From: a virus
Length of the DNA stretch: 26,161 bases
IMG/VR virus record: IMGVR_UViG_3300029893_000024
Coordinates: 1-26,161 of that record
Direction: 5' to 3' (one strand)
Within the stretch, counting starts at the first letter, position 1; the number at the start of each line of letters is the position of its first letter. Both the position numbers and the translations under genes were made by a program. Below the pieces are notes generated by a model. It saw only the letters and a program-made list of their open reading frames with translations, did not search any database and was not told where the DNA came from. Below are positions 13,700 through 20,653 of the stretch, in pieces.

Positions 13700-14422
13700 A
13701 TGATACTACAAACAGAATTAAAATTATACTTGCCGATTCCATTGACCGAGAAGCAGAAAGCTGAACTTGGGGAAAGAATGAGTAAGGTAGAATTACAAAT
13801 TAACAGTCTCGAATCTCAAAAGAAAAATACTGTGGCTGCATTTACGGATGAAATTAAAGAACTCGAAGCAGAGCTGTATGGATTGGCCAAGAAATTTGAA
13901 AACAATACCGATCAAGTTGAGGTTGATTGTCGGGTTGAGTTTAATACTCCTGAGCGTGGAAAGAAAACAATAATACGATTAGATGATAATTCGATCGCTC
14001 GTGTTGAAGATATGAGCGAATATGAAATCAAAGCAATTGAGCAACCGGATTTATTTGATCAGCACAATGAAAATTATACTCTAAATATTCATGCTCACTT
14101 TGGGGTTGAAGTTGATCGGATTTTTAACCAGGATGATATGAAAGAAAATATTTTCATAGTGAATCATCTTTCTGATTTATCCGATCATGGTGTCGATCCT
14201 GAGGGGATAACCGGTGCTGATAAATTACTGAATTGTTTGGCCATAAAATTAAATAAGGAACAAGTCGATTCATTTCCTGAAGATATAGAATACTGCTTCA
14301 TAGCTGAAGGGGAAACCGAGGAAGAACCAGCTTGGTATTTCTTTAAGAACATAAATCCGGATGAAGAAACCGAAGAAGCCAATTCTGATTACCAGATCCC
14401 GGAGAATGAGAATGCCTCTTGA
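13700..14422 (+). CDS. hypothetical coiled-coil protein, 240 aa
   Basis: AAGGAG stands before the ATG at 13700. The acidic protein has an N-terminal coiled coil (about residues 15-70: EKQKAELGERMSKVELQI and DEIKELEAELYGLAKKFE), then a middle with short beta-like stretches and a Glu-rich C-terminus. No domain is recognised. It lies between the helicase loader and a run of small replication-associated genes, and could be a nuclease inhibitor or accessory factor, which the sequence does not show. Its stop overlaps the next start region. Confidence 0.6.
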   Translation: MILQTELKLYLPIPLTEKQKAELGERMSKVELQINSLESQKKNTVAAFTDEIKELEAELYGLAKKFENNTDQVEVDCRVEFNTPERGKKTIIRLDDNSIARVEDMSEYEIKAIEQPDLFDQHNENYTLNIHAHFGVEVDRIFNQDDMKENIFIVNHLSDLSDHGVDPEGITGADKLLNCLAIKLNKEQVDSFPEDIEYCFIAEGETEEEPAWYFFKNINPDEETEEANSDYQIPENENAS

Positions 14423-14720
14423 TAGAATATCTGATTGCCGGTTTGCAAGTGATAAGGATCTGGCACAAAGAACTGCTCGCGAACAGTTGAAGTTCATCCT
14501 GGCCAATAAAGAAAAACTATTGAGAGCTAAGAACTGTAGGAAATATTTAACTGTTGCAATTTCCTTTGATCAAATAAAAGAAGGTCTTACACCCAATCAA
14601 CTCTCTTATGTCGATAGCATTTATGAAATGACGATGGGAGGTGCCGGGTACGAGTCATTCAAACCAACTTATAAACCAAATAAAAGAACGTTTTTGAGAT
14701 ATGGAAAACAATCTAAATAA
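14412..14720 (+). CDS. hypothetical basic protein, 102 aa
   Basis: The ATG at 14412 follows GGAGAATGAGA and lies 11 bases inside the end of the previous gene. The product begins MPLDRISDCRFASDKDLAQR, is rich in Lys and Arg, and ends in the basic RTFLRYGKQSK. No recognised domain; a nucleic-acid-binding role would fit the charge. It overlaps the next gene by 20 bases. Confidence 0.55.
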   Translation: MPLDRISDCRFASDKDLAQRTAREQLKFILANKEKLLRAKNCRKYLTVAISFDQIKEGLTPNQLSYVDSIYEMTMGGAGYESFKPTYKPNKRTFLRYGKQSK

Positions 14721-15126
14721 AGAAAAAGTCTGGTTTCATCTTCTAAACTTTAGTAAAGGGAAAGGGAAGTATCTCAATTCAGCATACTTCCAAAGAAACC
14801 TGGTGCGAGATATTGATTTGAAGTCTTCAGAAGGGAAAGAGGAACTGAAAAAAACTCAGAGAATCCTTGCTGATATTATTGAAGAACTAATAAACGACCT
14901 TAAGATATTGCAAAGTGAACACAGGATAGTAAGCTCGAATGCGGGTTACAAGATTGCTGCTGATCCCGAGGAATTGGAAGAGGGTTGGAATTACCTGTAT
15001 TCGAAAGTTGATGAAGTACTAAAAAGAATTAATTGGCTGAAAGATGGATATAAACAGATGGTCCGAAAGAACCAGAAAGCTGATAAAGTTACCGAAGATA
15101 TGTTCGCTCAAAAAATTGAGGTTTGA
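14701..15126 (+). CDS. hypothetical helical phage protein, 141 aa
   Basis: The product has an N-terminal segment resembling a winged helix (VWFHLLNFSKGKGKYLNSAY), the phrase HRIVSSNAGYKIAADPEELE near residues 74-93, and a helical C-terminus (EVLKRINWLKDGYKQM). I recall phage proteins with the same 'Gly-Tyr-Lys-Ile, then long helix' pattern near replication genes, where a DNA-binding role is assumed. It overlaps the previous gene by 20 bases and ends two bases before the nucleotidyltransferase start. Confidence 0.55.
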   Translation: MENNLNKEKVWFHLLNFSKGKGKYLNSAYFQRNLVRDIDLKSSEGKEELKKTQRILADIIEELINDLKILQSEHRIVSSNAGYKIAADPEELEEGWNYLYSKVDEVLKRINWLKDGYKQMVRKNQKADKVTEDMFAQKIEV

Positions 15127-15127
15127 T

Positions 15128-15667
15128 ATGAAACTAACAAAAGCTGAAAGGATAGCAAAGAAATATTTAGACCTACTCGCTCCATTTTGTGAGCGGATAG
15201 AGATTGCCGGAAGTGTTCGAAGGAAGAAACAGGAAGTAAAGGACATAGAAATAGTATGTATTCCCATGCAAGAGATTGTCCTTGAAAATTCTGATGATTT
15301 TTTTGATGAATCTAAACACGTTTACCAAGTTCACCATGAGTTTATAAATGAAGTTAATAAGTTAGAAAAAATAAAAGGTGAACCAACCGGGAAGTACACT
15401 CAGAGGATTTTGCCAGAAGGAATCAATCTCGATTTATTCATGGCCACAAAAGACAACTGGGGATATATCCTTGCAATCCGTATTGGTCCGGACGGTTACA
15501 GCAAATATTTAGCCGACACCTGGGTCAGGCAGGGTTACAAGGGTGTTGATGGAATGCTCACAAAGAATGGCAAACCCATTCCGGTACTTGAGGAGAAAGA
15601 TTTATTCTTCCTTCTTGGTTTGGAATACGTTGAACCTGAATTCAGAATGAACTTAAGGCAAAATTGA
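15128..15667 (+). CDS. Pol X-type nucleotidyltransferase, minimal
   Basis: From the ATG at 15128 (GAGG six bases upstream) the protein has 179 residues. It shows the nucleotidyltransferase signature AGSVRRKKQEVKDIEIV: Gly28-Ser29, then D39 and E41 as two metal ligands. The third metal ligand is D102 in INLDLFMAT. The end, EKDLFFLLGLEYVEPEFR, closely resembles the C-terminus of Pol beta-family DNA polymerases (LGL-yxxPexR). The N-terminal helix-hairpin-helix domain of full Pol X enzymes is absent, so this is a stand-alone catalytic domain. It may fill short gaps in recombination or modify nucleic-acid ends. Product and template use are unknown. Confidence 0.8.
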   Translation: MKLTKAERIAKKYLDLLAPFCERIEIAGSVRRKKQEVKDIEIVCIPMQEIVLENSDDFFDESKHVYQVHHEFINEVNKLEKIKGEPTGKYTQRILPEGINLDLFMATKDNWGYILAIRIGPDGYSKYLADTWVRQGYKGVDGMLTKNGKPIPVLEEKDLFFLLGLEYVEPEFRMNLRQN

Positions 15668-15777
15668 TGTGGTATCCAGCTAAGAAAATAAGTCCCGGTG
15701 ATAGGTTTGGAAGATTAACCATTATTACAGAAACAGCTAATCACAGAACTCTTAGTGGAATGTTTAGAATTAAATAA
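15667..15777 (+). pseudogene. truncated remnant of an HNH-type endonuclease gene
   Basis: The frame starts at 15667, overlapping the previous stop (TGATG), and encodes only 36 residues. Its segment GDRFGRLTIITET matches the start of the zinc-HNH protein at 7123 (SQKFGRLLVIAFS) in position and pattern. It stops just where the CKCNCG cluster should follow. The rest of the gene is missing, so this is probably a decayed copy of the same mobile family. Confidence 0.55.
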
Positions 15778-15802
15778 ACAAATAATAGAAGGAGGAAATG
15801 AA

Positions 15803-16009
15803 ATGTTATTTAAAATGTTAAGTATCCCTATTGCACTGATAAAGGATGTCGTAACCCTTGGAGGTGCAGTTAATGATGCCCAATACTCAAATGGGAACAG
15901 AACATATACAGGAAAAGTATTTCATGAAATAGGTCAAGAAATTAAACTGAAAGAGGATCTTAAAACACTTGAATCAATTTACAAAACTATAAAAAAATTG
16001 AATGGATAA
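15803..16009 (+). CDS. hypothetical protein, 68 aa
   Basis: GGAGG (15791-15795) lies seven bases before the ATG at 15803, a stronger start than the in-frame ATG at 15755. The small product has a hydrophobic amphipathic N-terminus (MLFKMLSIPIALIKDVVTLGG) and a Lys-rich C-terminal helix (KEDLKTLESIYKTIKKLNG). No family is recognised. It overlaps the next gene by eight bases (ATGGATAA). Confidence 0.55.
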   Translation: MLFKMLSIPIALIKDVVTLGGAVNDAQYSNGNRTYTGKVFHEIGQEIKLKEDLKTLESIYKTIKKLNG

Positions 16010-16334
16010 ATATCAAGAAAATAGAATAGCAACAGCATTAAAGATTGCCGGTTACAATTTCGAAAGGGAATATCGGTTTCATCCTATAAGGAAATGGAGA
16101 TTTGATTTCGCTCTGCCAAATCAGAAAGTGGCGATCGAGTTCGAGGGCGGAATATTTATTCCAGGAACCGGACATAATCGTGGAATCCATTATCACCAAA
16201 ATTGTGAAAAGTACAATGAAGCACTACTCCTGGGATGGAAAGTATTGAGATATACACCAAAACATTTATCGGTCAAAAATGGCGAATATAAAATAATTGA
16301 GGATTTACAAAAACTATTTTCATCACTTAATTAG
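16002..16334 (+). CDS. PD-(D/E)XK resolvase/VSR-like endonuclease, 110 aa
   Basis: The protein has the compact nuclease pattern EREYRFHPIRKWRFDFALP (E23, D35) followed by VAIEFEGGIF (E46, E48) and then GHNRGIHYHQNCEKYNEALLLGW. This matches small phage endonucleases of the PD-(D/E)XK superfamily, in which the Arg-x-Asp-Phe and Ile-Glu-x-Glu-Gly-Gly residues bind metal. Such enzymes resolve recombination junctions or trim branched DNA before packaging. The location at the end of the replication block suits this. Exact substrate unknown. Confidence 0.8.
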   Translation: MDKYQENRIATALKIAGYNFEREYRFHPIRKWRFDFALPNQKVAIEFEGGIFIPGTGHNRGIHYHQNCEKYNEALLLGWKVLRYTPKHLSVKNGEYKIIEDLQKLFSSLN

Positions 16335-16342
16335 AGAGATTA

Positions 16343-16807
16343 ATGAACTTAAAAAACTACACAAGCACCGTCCCTGTTGAAAGGTCTATTATGCTAATCG
16401 AAAAACTACTTATTGATGCAGGTGCAATTAATATCAATAAAGCCGTGGACCCGGTTTCGCGGGAGGTTAGTGGAATTGTATTCCAGATTAATGTAGAGAA
16501 TAAGCCGATTGTTTTTAAGCTGCCTTCGAAAACTGAACAATGTTTCAAAATGATGTGGAAAAATGTATCTCCAAGATCAGCCCACCGGGAAAGTGTAAAA
16601 CAAAACACGATGGATCAAGCTAAAAGAACAGCCTGGAAACTACTTTATGATTGGGTTTCAATACAAGTAAGCATGATTCAGATACAGCAAGTTGAATTAA
16701 TGGAAGTTTTTTTGCCTTACTGCTATGATGTAAGAAATGATCAGACTTTCTTTGAAAAGATGAAAGGGAACGGATTTTTACAGCTCACTGAAGGAAAAAG
16801 TAAGTAA
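16343..16807 (+). CDS. conserved phage protein of unknown function, 154 aa
   Basis: The sequence begins MNLKNYTSTVPVERSIMLIE and contains FKLPSKTEQCFKMMWKN, then AKRTAWKLLYDWVSIQVSMI, QVELMEVFLPYCYD and a late FFEKMKGNGFLQL. I know this pattern (Tyr-Thr-Ser-x-Val-Pro-Val-Glu start; RTAW...DW...Q central helix; VFLPY) from many tailed phages, where it has no assigned function. It lies after the endonuclease and before a hairpin that may separate replication from late genes. Confidence 0.65.
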   Translation: MNLKNYTSTVPVERSIMLIEKLLIDAGAININKAVDPVSREVSGIVFQINVENKPIVFKLPSKTEQCFKMMWKNVSPRSAHRESVKQNTMDQAKRTAWKLLYDWVSIQVSMIQIQQVELMEVFLPYCYDVRNDQTFFEKMKGNGFLQLTEGKSK

Positions 16808-16835
16808 TCTTATTGTCGTGGAGTGTCGCTAAACT

Positions 16836-16862
16836 GAGCGTCCTAAACTTTTTAGGATGCTC
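16836..16862 (+). terminator. 12-bp hairpin after the replication block
   Basis: GAGCGTCCTAAA (16836-16847) pairs with TTTAGGATGCTC (16851-16862), with one G-T pair, around a three-base loop. There is no clean T tract after it, only TCTATCTAAAT, so termination is likely but not certain. A shorter stem, CGCT (16827-16830) with AGCG (16837-16840), competes with it. A nearly identical inner sequence recurs at 24654-24672. Confidence 0.5.
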
Positions 16863-16898
16863 TATCTAAATCGAATATTTATAATTCTATGTGAAATC

Positions 16899-17111
16899 AT
16901 GGGCGAACTATTAGAAGATTTAATTGATGTGCTTATAAAGCATAAAGCCGTTGATGAAGTATCTCTTAGAAATTTCAGAGTAAGAAAACGGTACAATTAT
17001 TTAAGAGAGAAAACAGGTCTTAGCGGAAAAGAAGCAAGAAAACAAATTGCCGATGAATTTAATATGGGTGAAAAAAATGTTGAACATATTCTTTATGGGA
17101 AAAGCAAATGA
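16899..17111 (+). CDS. small helix-turn-helix protein (Mor-like), 70 aa
   Basis: I place the start at 16899; an in-frame start at 16857 would lie inside the hairpin. The 70-aa product carries RKRYNYLREKTGLSGKEARK followed by QIADEFNMGEKNVEHILYG, a helix-turn-helix with the look of Mor/C-type phage activators (Arg-x-Tyr-x-x-Leu-Arg, then Ala-x-x-Phe-x-Met-x-x-x-x-Val). A TATAAT lies 14 bases before the ATG without a good -35 box. As first gene after the hairpin and before the modification and terminase genes it may activate late transcription. This role is inferred. Confidence 0.6.
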   Translation: MGELLEDLIDVLIKHKAVDEVSLRNFRVRKRYNYLREKTGLSGKEARKQIADEFNMGEKNVEHILYGKSK

Positions 17112-17737
17112 AACTATCTGATCTTAAAGAAGCGCCTTATAATCCTCGAGATATATCAGAAGAAGCATTAAAAGGATTATCTACTTCCATAGGTGAATTC
17201 GGTGATCTTTCCGGTATAGTATTTAATAAAAGAACCGGGAATCTGGTAGCAGGTCATCAAAGAATTAAAGCATTGAAAGAGAAATATGGTGATATCGATA
17301 TTTCTTTTAGTGAAGATGGAAACGCTGCAGTTGTTACTTTGGATGGATATATTTTCCCAGTAAGGTTTGTTGACTGGTCAATCGAGAAAGAAAAGCTTGC
17401 AAATATTTCTGCAAATAATCCTAACATTCAAGGGGAATTTACCCCAGGTCTTCAATTAGTTGTTAGTGATCTAAAAATTTCTACTTCACCTGAATTACTA
17501 TCGGGATTGAACATAGATCAGCTCGAAATAAAACCACTAAACCATGAAATCAATCTCGATGTAAATAGCACTGTTGAATTACCCAAAGCCGACTTAAATT
17601 TTACATTTGGCGAATATACTTTCAAAGTTCCTCGGGAAATTTATTTGGAGTGGATTGAAAAACTAAAAATGGATGTTGGATTTTCTGATCAGGATGTTCT
17701 TAAAGAAATTCAACGGAGATTACAGCTTGAATATTGA
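17108..17737 (+). CDS. ParB-fold phage protein (ParB/Srx superfamily), 209 aa
   Basis: The N-terminus LKEAPYNPRDISEEALKGL, then GHQR at 49-52, is the ParB/sulfiredoxin fold. PVRFVDWSIEKEKLANISAN followed by NPNIQGEF, then a C-terminal FTFGEYTFKVPREIYLEWIE and LKEIQRRLQLEY, match ParB-domain proteins that in many phages stand before or are fused to a DNA methyltransferase. No methyltransferase motif occurs in this protein, but the next gene is a ParB-ParB-methyltransferase fusion. The start ATG overlaps the previous stop. It might recognise or bind the DNA to be modified or packaged, possibly using CTP like true ParB. Function not shown. Confidence 0.8.
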   Translation: MKLSDLKEAPYNPRDISEEALKGLSTSIGEFGDLSGIVFNKRTGNLVAGHQRIKALKEKYGDIDISFSEDGNAAVVTLDGYIFPVRFVDWSIEKEKLANISANNPNIQGEFTPGLQLVVSDLKISTSPELLSGLNIDQLEIKPLNHEINLDVNSTVELPKADLNFTFGEYTFKVPREIYLEWIEKLKMDVGFSDQDVLKEIQRRLQLEY

Positions 17738-19250
17738 AATCTGTGATATAAATTCGATCCGCCCGTCAACTTATAATCCAAGAGAAACAGATCCTGATAG
17801 ACTTGGACTTATTGAATTATCTCTTAGGAAATTTGGGTTCTTACTCCCTATCTACGCAGATAATAGTGGAGAAATATTAAGTGGGCACCAACGTCATTTA
17901 GTTGCACAGGCGATGGGTTCAAAAAGAGTACCGGTTGAAAGAGTCAAAGAGCTGGAATTACCAAAAAGAAAGGCAATTAATATTGTTTTTAATCGAGGGA
18001 CAAATGATTTCAGAATGGCTGATGATACAAAAAATGTTACAAGTCAACTGAACACACGATCCTTAAATGAACTATTAAAAAACATTCCCGATGTTGAAAT
18101 TGATAGTCAAGAATTCTTCCCATGCCTTAATATTAGGAAGTATGATATAAAAAAATTGTTGTATGCTAACCAGAGGAACTATAATCCTTATGCAAGGAAT
18201 ATTGCAAGAACACTTCATGCAGAGGGAATTATAATGCCAATTCTCATTAAACCTAACTTTGAGATTATAAATGGAATTGGGAGGCTGCATTTGTTAGCTG
18301 AGAAAAAATATGATTTTGTCGAATGTCTTGAGATCCCATTTGAGAAAGCAGAGGCTGCAGGTCTATTGCTCAATAAAATTACTATGGATTTTGATCTCCA
18401 CAATAAATATCAAGATGTGCTGCGATATAATTCATTCCGGAGAGCGGTTTCCAATCGTCCTGGTCTTGGAAGAGGATTTTATGTAGCTCTGTTTGGGAAT
18501 ATTCCTACTAAAGATTTTCAATTAGAAGGCAACAATCTTAAAAAGTGGAAAATGTTTTATGGTTCAAGAGTCGTTGATTTTGGAGCCGGTCACTTAACTG
18601 ATACAAGGTTACTTGAGAAAGCTGGAATTAATGTAACTCCATTTGAGCCTTACAAGATTAAATCAGGGACAAATGAAATTGATAAAGACGCAAGTAAAGA
18701 ATTAACATTAAAATTTTTAGAGAAAATTGCTCATGGATTTCAATGGGATTCAATTTTTATTTCAAGTGTTCTAAATAGTGTACCTTTCTTTGATGATCGG
18801 AAAAAGATTATTCAAATAATTGCTGCGCTTTGTAATCCATATACAATGGTTTTTGGATGGACAATGAGCAATAAAACTAAGGAATGGGAAAATCCAGAAA
18901 GAGAATATTTATCGGAGAATGCTGCCAGGTCACTAAAATTTAGACTTCATTATGAAGATGGTATTATGTTGGGTGGTTTTAACGATAAGCCAAAAGTTCA
19001 GAAGTATCATTCCGTTGATGAAGCAATTTCACTTTTCAAAATCGGGTTTAGTAATGTACTTGTAAAACATATTTCAGATTCCATATCTATAATTGCCAAA
19101 GACCCGATTATTAATCCAGTGGAATTAAAGCAAGCGATTGAGTTTGAATTTGATTTACCATATCCAGATGGATCAAGGATGAACCTGGTCAAGGAAGCCA
19201 AAGAAGCATTTGTAAAAAGACTAAACCTTCAGGAGTTGTTAGATGAGTGA
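17727..19250 (+). CDS. ParB-ParB-SAM methyltransferase fusion protein, 507 aa
   Basis: I set the start at TTG 17727 because GGAG stands nine bases before it; upstream extension would only add residues from the preceding gene's frame. Domain 1 (about 4-75) is ParB-like, with STYNPRETDPDRL and SGHQR (52-56). Domain 2 (about 136-203) repeats the layout in degraded form, with ANQRNYNPYARNI and NGIGRLHLL. Domain 3 (about 270-400) is a class I methyltransferase fold: VVDFGAGH (282-289), the acidic E307 in FEPY, and a conserved-looking LNSVPFFDDR (349-358). No DPPY or PC catalytic motif of DNA methyltransferases is present, so target and chemistry are open. It overlaps both neighbours (TTGA; ATGAGTGA at 19243). 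Confidence 0.75.
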   Translation: MNIEICDINSIRPSTYNPRETDPDRLGLIELSLRKFGFLLPIYADNSGEILSGHQRHLVAQAMGSKRVPVERVKELELPKRKAINIVFNRGTNDFRMADDTKNVTSQLNTRSLNELLKNIPDVEIDSQEFFPCLNIRKYDIKKLLYANQRNYNPYARNIARTLHAEGIIMPILIKPNFEIINGIGRLHLLAEKKYDFVECLEIPFEKAEAAGLLLNKITMDFDLHNKYQDVLRYNSFRRAVSNRPGLGRGFYVALFGNIPTKDFQLEGNNLKKWKMFYGSRVVDFGAGHLTDTRLLEKAGINVTPFEPYKIKSGTNEIDKDASKELTLKFLEKIAHGFQWDSIFISSVLNSVPFFDDRKKIIQIIAALCNPYTMVFGWTMSNKTKEWENPEREYLSENAARSLKFRLHYEDGIMLGGFNDKPKVQKYHSVDEAISLFKIGFSNVLVKHISDSISIIAKDPIINPVELKQAIEFEFDLPYPDGSRMNLVKEAKEAFVKRLNLQELLDE

Positions 19251-19446
19251 AATAATAACAATCGAAGAGCTTGAAAGTAAAGCTAAAAAAGTAATTGAAT
19301 TAAAAAAGCTGTTTGATAAAACTTTTAATGGTAACTATGATGAGCATCTTAAAGATGAACATCTTAAACTGGTCGTAATGTCTGTCGTTTTTGATGCTTA
19401 CAAAGATGGCTATAAAAAAGGATTAGAAACAGGAATCAATAAATGA
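19243..19446 (+). CDS. hypothetical protein, 67 aa
   Basis: The 67-aa acidic-basic protein (MSEIITIEELESKAKKVIEL, then DEHLKDEHLKLVVMSVVFDA) is predicted helical and has no known domain. It is coupled by overlap to the ParB-methyltransferase gene before it (eight bases) and to the CmoA-like gene after it (ATGA at 19443). It may be an accessory subunit of that pair. Confidence 0.6.
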   Translation: MSEIITIEELESKAKKVIELKKLFDKTFNGNYDEHLKDEHLKLVVMSVVFDAYKDGYKKGLETGINK

Positions 19447-20159
19447 CCCAAATAGATAATACACAACCAAAAGGGAAGTGGGAATTCAACCAGGATGTTA
19501 CAGAATGTTTTGAAGACATGCTGGAAAGGTCTATTCCGCAGTATGATGTAATGCGTGAAACAGTAACAGAACTTTCAAAACAGTTTGTTCAACATAAAAC
19601 TGATATAGTAGATCTTGGTGCATCAAAGGGTGATGCAGTTGATCCTCTAATAAAATCTTTCGGTGCATATAATCATTTTATACTTGTTGAAAAATCGGTT
19701 CCGATGTGTGAAGCGTGCCGCAAAAAGTATCAAGGTCTAATTAATGTAAATGTTCTTGAAGTAAAGAACTCAGATCTACGAAATGACTTTCCAAGATGTA
19801 AAGCTTCAGTAATATTATCAATTCTGACTCTGATGTTTATCCCGGTTAATTACCGGCAGAGGATTTTAAAACAGATCTATGATTCATTAGTACCCGGCGG
19901 TGCTTTTTTAATCGTAGAAAAGGTAATCGGAAACACTGAGCGAATTGATGAATTGATGGTCAAGAACTATCATCAAAAGAAAATTAATAACGGTTATACA
20001 AAGGATTCGGTTGAAAGGAAAGCTCTAAGTCTGGAAGGTGTTCTGGTACCTCTTACTGCAGAATTCAATGAAATACTTTTTAGAAAAGCAGGTTTCAAAT
20101 ATTATGACTGCTTTTGGAGATGGATGAATTTTGCAGGTTGGGTATTGATTAAAGATTAA
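19443..20159 (+). CDS. CmoA-like SAM-dependent enzyme (carboxy-SAM synthase homologue)
   Basis: This 238-aa protein follows E. coli CmoA over its whole length: KWEFNQDVTECFEDMLERSI at the start, IVDLGASKGD (55-64) as SAM-binding motif, and ILTLMFIPV. Then come YDSLVPGGAFLIVEK, NNGYTKDSVERKALSLEGVL (182-201) and FWRWMNFAGW near the end. CmoA converts SAM plus prephenate to carboxy-SAM for wobble-uridine modification. From my memory of the E. coli sequence, the arginine (Arg199) that grips the carboxylate is replaced here by Ala194, so the phage enzyme may be an ordinary methyltransferase or use another SAM analogue. It is coupled to the ParB-methyltransferase module and ends two bases before the terminase gene, which favours a DNA-related role. 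Confidence 0.75.
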   Translation: MTQIDNTQPKGKWEFNQDVTECFEDMLERSIPQYDVMRETVTELSKQFVQHKTDIVDLGASKGDAVDPLIKSFGAYNHFILVEKSVPMCEACRKKYQGLINVNVLEVKNSDLRNDFPRCKASVILSILTLMFIPVNYRQRILKQIYDSLVPGGAFLIVEKVIGNTERIDELMVKNYHQKKINNGYTKDSVERKALSLEGVLVPLTAEFNEILFRKAGFKYYDCFWRWMNFAGWVLIKD

Positions 20160-20161
20160 TC

Positions 20162-20653
20162 ATGGCCAAAGAGAAAAAACATACGATCAGGTTTTATCAA
20201 GCGGTCGATGCAGTAGTTTTAACTTTACTTGAGAATAGTAGATACCTCAAGAGAGAACGAAGTAAAGAATTAACCGCGATAGTAAAAGAACAACTTCAAT
20301 GCACAGCACGAACTGCACAAAGATATATTCATGAAGCTCGAAAAGAAATTAAAAAAATTGGAAGTGAAAAAAGAGAAGCAGCATTTATTAGAGAGGTCAG
20401 GGATAGAGAATACTTAATTGCGAAGACTAAATATGGAAAAGAAAAAGATTACAAACTTGCCTTAGAAATAATGAAAGACCGAGCGAAATTGTTTGGTCTA
20501 TATGTAGAGAAGGTTGAGCATTCTGGAAAGATAGCACTTGAGAGAATTGATTTTCATAAACTAAACAAAGAGCAACTTAGAAAAATTGCTCAAACAAAAA
20601 CAGAAGAAGAATTAATCACATTGCTTAATGAATTTAATATTACCACAAGTTAG
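20162..20653 (+). CDS. terS: terminase small subunit
   Basis: The 163-aa protein has an N-terminal helix-turn-helix region (about residues 30-70: RERSKELTAIVKEQLQCTAR, then TAQRYIHEARKEI). The middle segment YKLALEIMKDRAKLFGLYVE, followed by KVEHSGK, is a familiar small-terminase feature. It should bind the packaging site and deliver it to the large subunit encoded next, with which it overlaps by 26 bases. The start is two bases after the previous stop, without a strong ribosome binding site, so translation is probably coupled. Confidence 0.8.
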   Translation: MAKEKKHTIRFYQAVDAVVLTLLENSRYLKRERSKELTAIVKEQLQCTARTAQRYIHEARKEIKKIGSEKREAAFIREVRDREYLIAKTKYGKEKDYKLALEIMKDRAKLFGLYVEKVEHSGKIALERIDFHKLNKEQLRKIAQTKTEEELITLLNEFNITTS

